Positions 10,181-18,771 of a DNA stretch of 64,000 nucleotides are shown here, one piece after another. Each line of letters starts with the position of its first letter. Position 1 is the first letter of the stretch. Source of the DNA: Plantago major. Lineage: Eukaryota; Streptophyta; Magnoliopsida; Lamiales; Plantaginaceae. Below the pieces are notes generated by a model that searched no databases, was not told where the DNA came from, and saw only the letters and a program-made list of their open reading frames with translations. The position numbers were made by a program, and so were the translations under genes. The stretch is taken from positions 86,987,050 to 87,051,049 of the forward strand of contig CM048843.1 of assembly GCA_026545765.1 (NCBI GenBank), in the 5' to 3' direction.

Positions 10181-11450
10181 GGTTCAATTAAGGAAACAAA
10201 ACAAGAAGAAGCAACCTGTATACCTTCTTTTTCAGTACAAAGACTAGATCGAACCATGTCTTTGTAGTTTACCCTGGCTTTCCTTCGTAATTGGATACCA
10301 TCAGTGACTTCACCAATCACTTGTGAAGTAGGATGTAGCTTACAAATCCTAGATGGTGGGTCCCTCCTGATTGTATCCAGGTTTGTAACTTGGGTATCTG
10401 TATCTGGATCATTCATATTTGTATGAGACACTTCACTCTCATCTGAGGAACTGGAATCACTCAGTGTTCTATCAACTGTTTCTGTAACAGTGGGAGCAAC
10501 AGTTGTTGCAACATCATCCTCCTGTGACAGACTTTCTTTAGTGGTCAGCATCTCAACACCTGTAGGAACCTGTGACTGAGCAAACGACAAAGAATCATCA
10601 AATTTCACATTGACTGACTCTTGAATAGTCTTTGTTCGAGGATTGTAAACCCGGAACGCATGACTATTCAAAGAGTAGCCAACAAATATTCCTCGTTCGC
10701 TCTTAGCATCGAACTTTCCCAAGTTCTCCCTGTCATTTAAAATATAGCAAACGCAACCAAATACATGAAAGTAGTGAAGATTGGGTTTTTTGCCTTTTAA
10801 CAGTTCATAGGGAGTAGTCGTAGTTCCAGGTCTTAGATACACACGATTTATGATGTGACAAGCAGTGTTAACCGCTTCAGCCCACAAACGTTTTGACAAG
10901 TGCATAGAACTCAACATAACTTGACTCATTTCTTGCAAAGTTCTGTTCTTTCGTTCTGCAACTCCATTTTGTTGAGGAGTTTTTGGTGCAGAAAACTCAT
11001 GGGAGATTCCCTTTTTATCACAGAATAGAGAAAAGGATTGGTTTTCGAATCCCCTTCCATGATCAGACCGAATCCGTCTAACAGACATGCTGTAGAGATT
11101 TTTAAAAAGGACATAATGTTTCTTAAAAACATCAAAAGTCTCAGATTTTTCTTTTAGAAACGACACCCAGGTAAATCTAGAGAAGTCATCTACAATTACA
11201 AAGATGTAATATTCCCCCCCCCCCCCCCCCCCAGACTAGCCACCTCAATAAGACCCATAAGATCCATGTGAAGTAGTTCAAAACACCGAAGTGGCGGTTT
11301 TGACCTTGATGAAGATAAGACTGGATGAGAAGCTCTTACTTGTTTTCCTTTTAAACAATCTCCACACACAAGTTTGTCTGAACTAGTAAGCTTAGGTATA
11401 CCATTTAAAGCTCCCAGTTTGATTATCTTCTCAAGGTTCCTATAGTTCAC
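10181..11450 (-). pseudogene. Integrase of the SIRE-type element, broken
   Basis: The upstream part (11450-11196) carries the pre-integrase region with a C-x-x-C pair (LVCGDCLKGKQ) and HMDLMG. It then runs into a poly-C/poly-G tract at 11214-11232 that replaces the usual start of the catalytic core. The next frame (11166 down) resumes with the core: IRSDHGRGFENQ, FSAPKTPQQNGVAERKNRTL and the C-terminal RGIFVGYS block. An Asp and a Glu of the D-D-E triad are visible (DHGRGFEN; GVAERKNR). Confidence 0.88.
11214..11232. repeat. Homopolymer run of 19 C within the integrase frame
   Basis: Nineteen consecutive C on the plus strand (G on the coding strand) give a glycine run after VASLGG, where the family normally continues with Gly-Gly and a conserved hydrophobic strand. 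It breaks the frame. Confidence 0.9.
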
Positions 11451-11576
11451 ATGCCCTGACCTTTTATGCGGATCACAGATTCACTTAGTTGCACATTGTT
11501 ACATTTATGATTTGCAGTCATAACATAACAGTTATCAGGAGACCTTTCACCATTCATGACAAACTCATACTTATCA

Positions 11577-12761
11577 TTAAAGACTAAGCAGGAAGTTTTT
11601 TTCAAAATACACCTTGAGGTCATTATCACATATATGACTCACACTGAGTAGATTTGCAGTCAATCCATCGATCAACAATACATTTTCAAGAGAGGGACAA
11701 CCATCAAGATTTAAGATTCCTTTACCAAGGACCTTTCCTTGGGATCCTCCTCCATATGTAACCATACCTGTATCTTGAGCAACAAAGTTTTTCAAGTGTT
11801 TCTTGGCACCTGTCATGTGTCTAGAACAGCCACTATCGAAATACCACAAGGTTTTTTGCTTAGCACTCAGGGCAGACAACACAACATTACATCTCAGATT
11901 GGTTTTTGGTATCCAAACTTGCTTACTCTTACTCTTGTGAATAATCTGTCTCGACGGTGTTGGTTTCACTGTTGGAGCAACAGTGGAAGCAACATCGGCT
12001 ATCCTGTCTGTATCAGTTGCTTTATCTTTTAAATATAGAAAACAAAATCGTTTCTTATGTCCTGGTTTGAAGCAATACTGACACACAAAAATTTTCTTGA
12101 TTTTCTTTTCCTTGTTACTTTCTTTCACAAACTTAGGAGCATCTTTCAAAAATTCAAAAGATTTAGGTTTGTGTTTAGCTTTTTCAGACTCAAGAGTAGT
12201 TGTAAGTGAGTTTGAATAACCAAGACCAGTTGTACCTTCATTACCTTGTTCCAGTACATTACAGAGATTAGAGGTACCTGAGTTCCATTTTGCAAATATT
12301 GCTTCGGTGGCATCCACTTTGTTGGTCAAGGCATGTATCTCAGCATCCTTCTTTGTCAACATTACTTCTAGACGAACAACAGTGTCCTTCAGATTTTGAT
12401 TTTCCTTCTCCATAGGCCTAAGAACTTTCTTCATGTTTCTGAGTTTATGCAGTATTTCTTCGTACATCTTGTGAAGTTCTTCAATCAATTGCTCTTGATT
12501 TACATCTTGATCTAAGATTAAACTCAGATTCGAGACTAAAGATCCATGTAAACATCGAAAGTTAGTGTCAGAACAAACAATATTACTGCACACATCTGAA
12601 GTGCTCTTGTCTGTACTCTCAAAATCATCACTCTCATAATCATCATATCCTAAGTATACGACAGAGTCATTGGAACTGTTGTTATCACTGTCATAGTAAC
12701 AGTGTTTGTGATCTGTGATACATTGTTCCTTATCAGTCACAATAGTGTTTAAAGACAACAC
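11577..12761 (-). pseudogene. Gag C-terminus and aspartic protease of the SIRE-type element
   Basis: The frame includes an acidic stretch, a coiled-coil-like segment (EELHKMYEEILHKLRNMKKV...), a CCHC-like zinc knuckle (CQYCFKPGHKKRFC) and the aspartic protease signature WYFDSGCSRHMTG, followed by the usual LENVLLIDGLTANLLSVSHICD segment. A downstream frame break near 11577-11629 separates it from the pre-integrase part. The motif-rich insert DVASTVAPTVKPT just before the protease is discussed under findings. Confidence 0.88.
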
Positions 12762-13794
12762 TTGATGATTAGAGCTACCAGAATTTTCGTAATCATCAAC
12801 CTCATGATCCGAGATTTCATCATCACTTAAGCTTGCCCAAAAGTTTTTCCTTTCTTCACGAGTATTTGCACACTCATTTTGATAGTGACCCCAACCCTTG
12901 CACTCATAGCCTTGAACTTTTCCAAGATCTTTGGATCAAGATTTGATAGATCGGAGGGTTTTTTGAGTTTTTCCTATCAGAGGAAGAAGAAGAATTAGAT
13001 CCTTTCAAAAATTTTCCCTTATTAAACCTTTTGACCAAATTGTTGTAGTCCCTTTGAAACACAGCTAAAGATAAGCCTTCCTCATCACTAGACTCCGCAG
13101 AATCTTTGGAGTTAGTGTACAGAGATATGGCTTTAACTTTGTTTTGCTTTTGATCATCAAGACTCATCTCATAATTTCTCAGGTTATTCATGAGGTAAGA
13201 AAACTCCATGGTTGCCAGATGTTGAGTATCATCTAACACACATCTTTTAGTTTCAAAACGAGAAGAAAGAGATCTTACAGCTTTGTAAACAAGCTGTTTG
13301 TTTGATATGGGCTCGCCTAGCATTTGGCATTCATTGGAGATATCCAAAATCTTCTCAAAATAAGAAGTAATGGTTTCATCCTCAGCCATTCTCATTAATT
13401 CAAACTTGCTTAAAAGCATTCTAACTTTACTCTCTCGAACACTTGAATCACCTTCACAATGAGCTTGTAAGATGTCCCAAGCGCCTTTAGCTGTCACACA
13501 GTTCTGAATGAGTCTGAACATGTGAGCATCAACATTGCAAAATATTGCATTGAGAGCTTTTTCATTATAGGCAGACTCCTTCCATTAATCATCAGTCCAT
13601 TGGCTTTCAGGTTTGTTTACAACATCCCCGTCAGCATCAGGTCTGTTTCGAGGAGGTTTATACCCTTCTAGAACAGATTTCCAAGCATGAGTATCAATTG
13701 ATTTGATATGCGTTCTTATTCGGATACTCCAATAGTGATAATTTGGGCCATCCAAAATAGGTAACCTGTTTGCATTTGGATTGATTGAATCCAT
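12762..13794 (-). pseudogene. Gag N-terminal region of the SIRE-type element
   Basis: The probable start is ATG at 13794 (MDSINPNANRLPILDGPNYHYW), typical of the Copia gag N-terminus. A TAA after WTDD (near 13585) interrupts it. The next frame carries the capsid-like region (GAWDILQAHCEG, SYFEKILDISNECQMLG). A second zinc knuckle (ECKGWGHYQNEC) sits near 12905-12870, out of frame with the capsid part. Gag packages the element RNA into particles. Confidence 0.85.
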
Positions 13795-13837
13795 GTAAAA
13801 AAGTACCAAAGTCCAACACACCTATGGATTAGGTGCC

Positions 13838-13854
13838 TGGCTCTTGATGCCAAT
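13838..13854 (-). other. Primer-binding site of the SIRE-type element
   Basis: Directly inside the element 5' LTR the minus strand reads ATTGGCATCAAGAGCC, a close variant of the initiator-tRNA-Met primer site of plant Copia elements (TTGGTATCAGAGC). Confidence 0.75.
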
Positions 13855-14596
13855 TGAAAGAAATAAAGGACCTGAACTTTGTTACTATACTGATACACAC
13901 TTGTGTATAGCAATGTTGCTATCACAGTGAGTGTCACAGTGACAAGAACAATCAAATGCACAGTGGAATTAAATAAACAATAACAGCAAACGAGATGATT
14001 CTTTCTAGTAGGTATATAAATATACCTACTGCGCCCAAGGCAAATATCCACTATAATAATGAGGATTTACAAAACTAGGTTTAAACTCTTCAATGAGAAA
14101 AGATCAAACACTAGAACTAGTCGGAATGAGTTATTCCGAAGTACCTAAATTAGACACTTCAAAGACTAGTAAAAATATGAGAAGATTACAACTATTGATT
14201 GTGAATCTCAAATCTGTAAAATCCGTTATCTTCTTCATCACTTGATCTGGTATTTATAATGCTTTAATCTGATGTAGATACGCAGAATCAAGTCTTCATC
14301 TTTATCCTTATCTTCAAGAGTCCAAATCATTCAATCTTCTAAGAGTCCATAAGATATTGACTTCCAAGAGTCCTCAGATTCTTGTCTTCTAAGACTCCAT
14401 GGCTTTCTTGAATATAAGTCGCACCTTATCTGAAACCAAACAATCACAAACATGGAACTAGGTTATCGTTAGTGAAAAAGGCAATTATTAATTAAGTCCT
14501 TCAAAGTGCAGATATTCGGATCGAAATCAAAGCCATTGTCTTTAAATAAACCATATCAATGTTGCTATAACAATGATTCAAACAGCTGCACTTTCA
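13855..14596 (-). repeat. LTR of the SIRE-type element (element 5' LTR)
   Basis: 742 bp with the same TGAAAG and CTTTCA ends as 4926-5661. It has GTTGCTATCACAGTG and GTCACAGTGAC motifs near 13911-13950 where the other LTR differs. Confidence 0.95.
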
Positions 14597-14887
14597 CTTT
14601 TCAAAGATACAAATACAAATACAAGAGAGAACTAGGAGTTGAAGACAACTTATACGTTATGTGTGAACAAGTTGGAAAACATGAAGCTCAAAATCGACGA
14701 AGCAAAACAAGAGGCGAGTGTAGGTAACAGGGACTCAACCAGGGTTTTGTTCCTAGACATAGACCATGAAGCCGAAGAGGTGCATAATTTGTTGCCTGTC
14801 CGAGATCATCTCCGTGCTGCATTTGCATCCTTGAGAGAACTTTGCGGTATGGTTATTTCCATATGTAACCATATGCCTCATCCATGA
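14597..14887 (+). pseudogene. Pectinesterase/invertase inhibitor-like gene, 3' part
   Basis: After the second CTTTT target copy the interrupted inhibitor frame continues without a shift: CTT TTC AAA GAT. It meets a TAG at 14633-14635, then runs on through TTYTLCVNKLENMKLKIDEA, FLDIDHEAEEVHNLLPVRDH and LRELCGMVISICNHMPHP to TGA at 14885-14887. The helical pattern and the third Cys (LCVNKL) fit the second half of a PMEI domain. The place where the fourth family cysteine is expected reads EEVHNL. The in-frame TAG means the gene was either already decaying or mutated after the insertion. Together with 4648-4925 it would be about 187 codons. Confidence 0.65.
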
Positions 14888-15996
14888 TGAGCTGATTATA
14901 TATGTAACTCATGTGCTACTGCCTTCTATATATGTATTATATGGATGGAATTAATAATGGAATTTTGTTGTTGATTTGTACTTTTCCATCTCTTTTGCAG
15001 TTTTATTTACAATGCTTATAGGAGTTTTTAGTACCAGTCAGCCTTATCATTGTATGCGTGTATTTCAGCCCAATGTCTATAAAGGATAGGATATGAGTCT
15101 TATCGTCCGTGATTTCAATGACCACGAGTTTGCGACCCACTGATCAGCAACAATTTTGAGGATTTCGGTGGTCAATGCCAAATAGCCCATTGACCACTAC
15201 AACCCAGAGGGTCTAAGACCACTTGCAATGGGATATCATTAGCAGCGTTGGCCAACTCTTTTTGCTTTTTAATTTTTTTGTTTTATTTGTATTTTTTTAA
15301 TCATTTTATTTGTATTTAATAATCTAAATAATAATAAAATATAAAATTATATGAACTATCATATTTTTTTCGAGATCTATAAATAGACACCAAACTTTAT
15401 TCATATTCGATTTTGAAAAATTCAAAAAAAAATATTTTTAAGTACAATTTCATTAATTCCGACCTCTAAATACTCTCATAATATATTTAGTATTTTAAAT
15501 ATGTAATAAAAAGATGAAAACACTTAAGTACAATTATACCACCCATTCTTTTCCATTATAACACACAAGTACCTTAGATTCTAGCTGTCGGAACCAAAGT
15601 GAGATCGGACACTTTACAAGAGAGCCAAAGAGAGAACATGATCCCCTCAACCCATTTACGTAGATACTGAATTTGGGTTTGTTAGTAGCCTTAACTCCAA
15701 TTGCCTCACCGTAGGCCCCATGCCATCTTGAGAAAATGAAACCACGTGTAAGCAATGATCGAATTTTTCCTGAATTTGTTAGTGTTATTTTTTTTTTTAT
15801 TTCTTCTTTTAATATACTTTATTTTGTCAAATATTTAATGACAAAATTCGTATGAATACACCTAAATCAGGTTATGAGTATGACACCTATGTCCATACGT
15901 TCAAATAATCACGTGCAGATTAAATTTTAGTTGGACAATCCCACCCCTTAAATAATATAATGATATTAAATATCTAAGTTTGATTTTATTTTTTTT
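14888..15996. other. Gene-free AT-rich stretch
   Basis: Possible 3' UTR of the disrupted gene to about 15000. The rest shows no recognisable exon. ACCACTTGCAATGGGA near 15219 resembles a PIF/Harbinger terminal motif, but I found no partner. Confidence 0.4.
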
Positions 15997-17687
15997 GGGC
16001 AATTACATATAGACCCCTGCATTATGCTCCAATTACAAATTCATACCCACTGTTTGAACAATTACATCCACACCAAAGTCGTTGACCAACATCATTTTTC
16101 AGGAAAAAAAGAAGATAAAATAAATAGTAAAATAAAAAATAATGGAAAAATAAAATTACAATTGTAAGTTTTATTACAGTATAGCCCCTTATGTTTTAAA
16201 CTTGACAAAATATACCCAATTTTAAATTTTGTTTATACTATCATCCAAAAACATCTCCAAAATCAACCCTCAAATTATTTGAAAATTCAGGAAACTCCCA
16301 CATTTAATTATTTAGAAAAGAAAAGGGAGAAAACATTTAAAATTTAAAAAAAAAATGACCGGCGCTCCGGTCACCGGAGCTCCGACAGAGCTTCTTCAAT
16401 TCCATGGGAGTTACGAAATCCGTTGACCAAATAAGTTGCTACAGTAACTTATGGCAAAACCAAACAGGCACTTATCCAATTTTCAGAAAATTGATCAAAG
16501 TCCCATTCTTCTTTCTTCTTCTCCGATCTGTCTCGTCTTCTCCGTCTTCTTCTCCTCCTTCGTTCTTATCTTCTTTTCTGATCCTCTCCTCCTTCATTAT
16601 CATCTTCTTCGTCGATTTATCTTCTTCTTCCCCGATATGTCTTCTTCTTCTCCTCTTCCAACGACAGCAATAATCAGAGTTGAAGGATTCGGAGCCATAT
16701 GAAAGCACGAAGAATTGAATGTCAAATCCTTCCATGGCTCCGTCTCACTACTCGGATTTGAAGGATTCGGAGCCATATGAAAGCAACAATCAGAGTTGAA
16801 GGATGGTTTTCAGAGCGACAATCAGAGTTCGATTTATGTTGGAGAGCTGGTTTTCAGAGCAACTATAGTGGATAACTGATATATTGAGTTCTCGATTTAG
16901 GAATTAAGACTTGACTGTCCATTTAATGTTTTCCACAAAATGTTGAAGGATGGTGATTAGTGAATCAACTTGCATAAGGGCCTGTTATAATGAGTGGGTA
17001 TGAATCAGAAAATAGCTTCCATTGTTGCAGGGTGAATCGTTTGAATGAATCAGAAGAAGGATGGTGATTGGTGAATCGTTTGATTGGATCTTGGTTAAGT
17101 TTGATTGTTGTTTGAATTCTTTTCATTGTTGCAGGGACTCAAATAAAAGTTATGGAAACTAGAAACCCTTGAAGTTGAGAATTTGACAGACCTAATTGTA
17201 AAATTAAAAACATTATAGGGACTGAATTGAACTTTTAGAAAGTTGAAGGGTGATATTTTGAAAACTAGAAAATTGAAGGGTTTGCCTTTTGAAAATTCTT
17301 TTTTGTTCAAGGACTTAAGTTGTAAATACATTGTTTGGCTATTTCCAAAAGCTGATAATTGAACAAGAGCAAAAAAGGCTTTTCCTGGATTTAATTCGCC
17401 AAAAGTCAAATCCGTGGACTTATATGTAATTGATTTTTATCGCTATGAACTTACATGTTATTCTTTGACTAACGGGTACCCATGTGTAATAACGAAATCT
17501 AAGAGGGGTGTGGATGTAATTTACCCTAAAGATAATGATAAAATAAAATAAAAAGAGGGAATCTTTGACTTATTGGGTTTATATGCAATTACTTTGAAAA
17601 CGTAAGGTAGGGTTTTGTAATTGTTCAAACAACGGGTATCAATCTGTAAAGTGGCCATCTTGGAGGGGTGGGTTTTGTAATTATCTG
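15997..17687. mobile_element. 1.7-kb DNA element with long imperfect terminal inverted repeats
   Basis: The left end (about 15997-16075) and the reverse complement of the right end (about 17610-17687) share AATTACA...CCC, ATTCATACCC/ATTGATACCC and TGTTTGAACAATTACA blocks in the same order, giving terminal repeats of about 80 bp. Long imperfect terminal repeats suggest a Mutator-like element, but no target duplication is clear because the flanks are T-rich. Inside there is no transposase; a tract rich in CTT/TTC at 16500-16660 and repeats of GAAGGATTCGGAGCCATATG (16682-16701 and 16760-16779) are present. It may be non-autonomous with captured host sequence. Confidence 0.5.
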
Positions 17688-18514
17688 TTTTTCAACATTT
17701 TAAAGTTTATAGCTAATCAACTGCCACCTAGCAAATAAGCTATCAACTATTAATTCAGTTTACTATTTTTAATGTCTTTAAATTTCAAGAGAGTTTAAAT
17801 GGATTGAAAACAGTCAAAACACTACTAATGCCAACAAAATGTATCTTTCCTTTCAGTAATTTAAGAACTCAAAAGTTCAACATACTTGCTCTTGAGCAAT
17901 CTCAAGATGAATGATCAACTGAGAAGTTTCCTGGTGCACGCACGATTGTGATACTCATACTCCTTCAGTGTATTGTTTAACTCTCTAATAGACTTTTTCG
18001 TTTGACATTGTCAGGTGAACTCAATTATCTGTCTTAGTGGATTCTAGGTCTGAGAAAGTCCGAAATGGATTAGTTACCGAAGCCTCTAATTCCCATGTCC
18101 CTTTCTGCAAGTTGAAAACCTTGGCCTAGATCACGACATTCTTCGTCATACATTCTCAAAGGTCAGGCCTCGACCACCAAGGGAACGAGGCCCCGTCCCA
18201 CAAGGGGATGAGGCGTTGCAAATAGAGTCAAAAGAGAAAGTACAAGCCAATTTTTGCTCGCTACATCTTTACAAGCTAGCTTTCTTAACCAACCATCCCA
18301 TTCAATAGATTAACATAAAAGTTGATCATAGTAACATACACCCTCCGATCTCAATTCCCCAGTCTCCACTTTCTACGAGTGGTGAAATGTAAGGACCAAA
18401 GTCCGACTTGGTTATCCCATTTAATTGTATATGTGGACAGTTATTTAACAAAATTCTAAAAGACCAACTCATATATCGGTTTTTCTTTTTTACACCCCGA
18501 GTCCCCACCCCGTG
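17688..18514. other. Gene-free stretch upstream of the subtilase promoter
   Basis: No exon or complete mobile element is recognised. AGGCCTCGACCACCAAGGGA-type GC-rich sequence at 18160-18215 looks like degenerate repeat material. Confidence 0.4.
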
Positions 18515-18771
18515 GGTCCAATCCAATACAATAATTTGGCGCATCGTCCGCAGCAAAATCCGTAGACCACACAGTCCTGACCTGACTCGACTCATGACTA
18601 AAGTCACTAAACCAATGAATTAACGGCTATAATCTCCACAATTATCCAAATCTCAACTAAATTAAACAAAAGAAAGCAGACAATAATTCCCTCCTATATA
18701 CTTTACTCCACTCAAATAAAAAAATGTCACACTCCTTCACTTCACTTGAGCTAGCTCACTCTGCAACAAAA
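18515..18771 (+). promoter_or_regulatory. SBT1.6 promoter and leader
   Basis: TATATA at 18695-18700 lies 72-77 bases before the ATG at 18772. The part up to 18749 is duplicated at 2183-2412. An upstream in-frame ATG at 18724 is only 24 bases from the TATA box, so it probably lies at or before the transcription start. Confidence 0.6.

Larger units (their letters stand above)
4926..14596 (-). mobile_element. SIRE/Maximus-type Ty1/Copia retrotransposon, complete ends, broken coding frames
   Basis: A 9671-bp element in minus orientation. Its LTRs (4926-5661 and 13855-14596) start with TGAAAG and end with CTTTCA, and it is flanked by a 5-bp target duplication CTTTT (4921-4925 and 14597-14601). 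Read on the minus strand the order is LTR, primer-binding site, gag, protease, integrase, reverse transcriptase, RNase H, an extra ORF, polypurine tract, LTR. Integrase before RT defines Copia. The large size, extended gag and additional post-pol ORF are typical of the SIRE/Maximus lineage. Stop codons and frameshifts occur in gag, integrase, RT and the extra ORF, so it cannot make its own proteins. It inserted into the inhibitor-like gene. Confidence 0.95.

Noticed and set aside
16404-16735. Ser/Phe-rich plus frames and a basic minus frame
   Set aside because: Caused by a CTT/TTC tract inside the 1.7-kb element; low-complexity peptides only.
18724-18771. Upstream ATG as the subtilase start
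   Set aside because: Only 24 bases from the TATA box and would place 16 polar residues before the signal peptide; kept as an alternative only.
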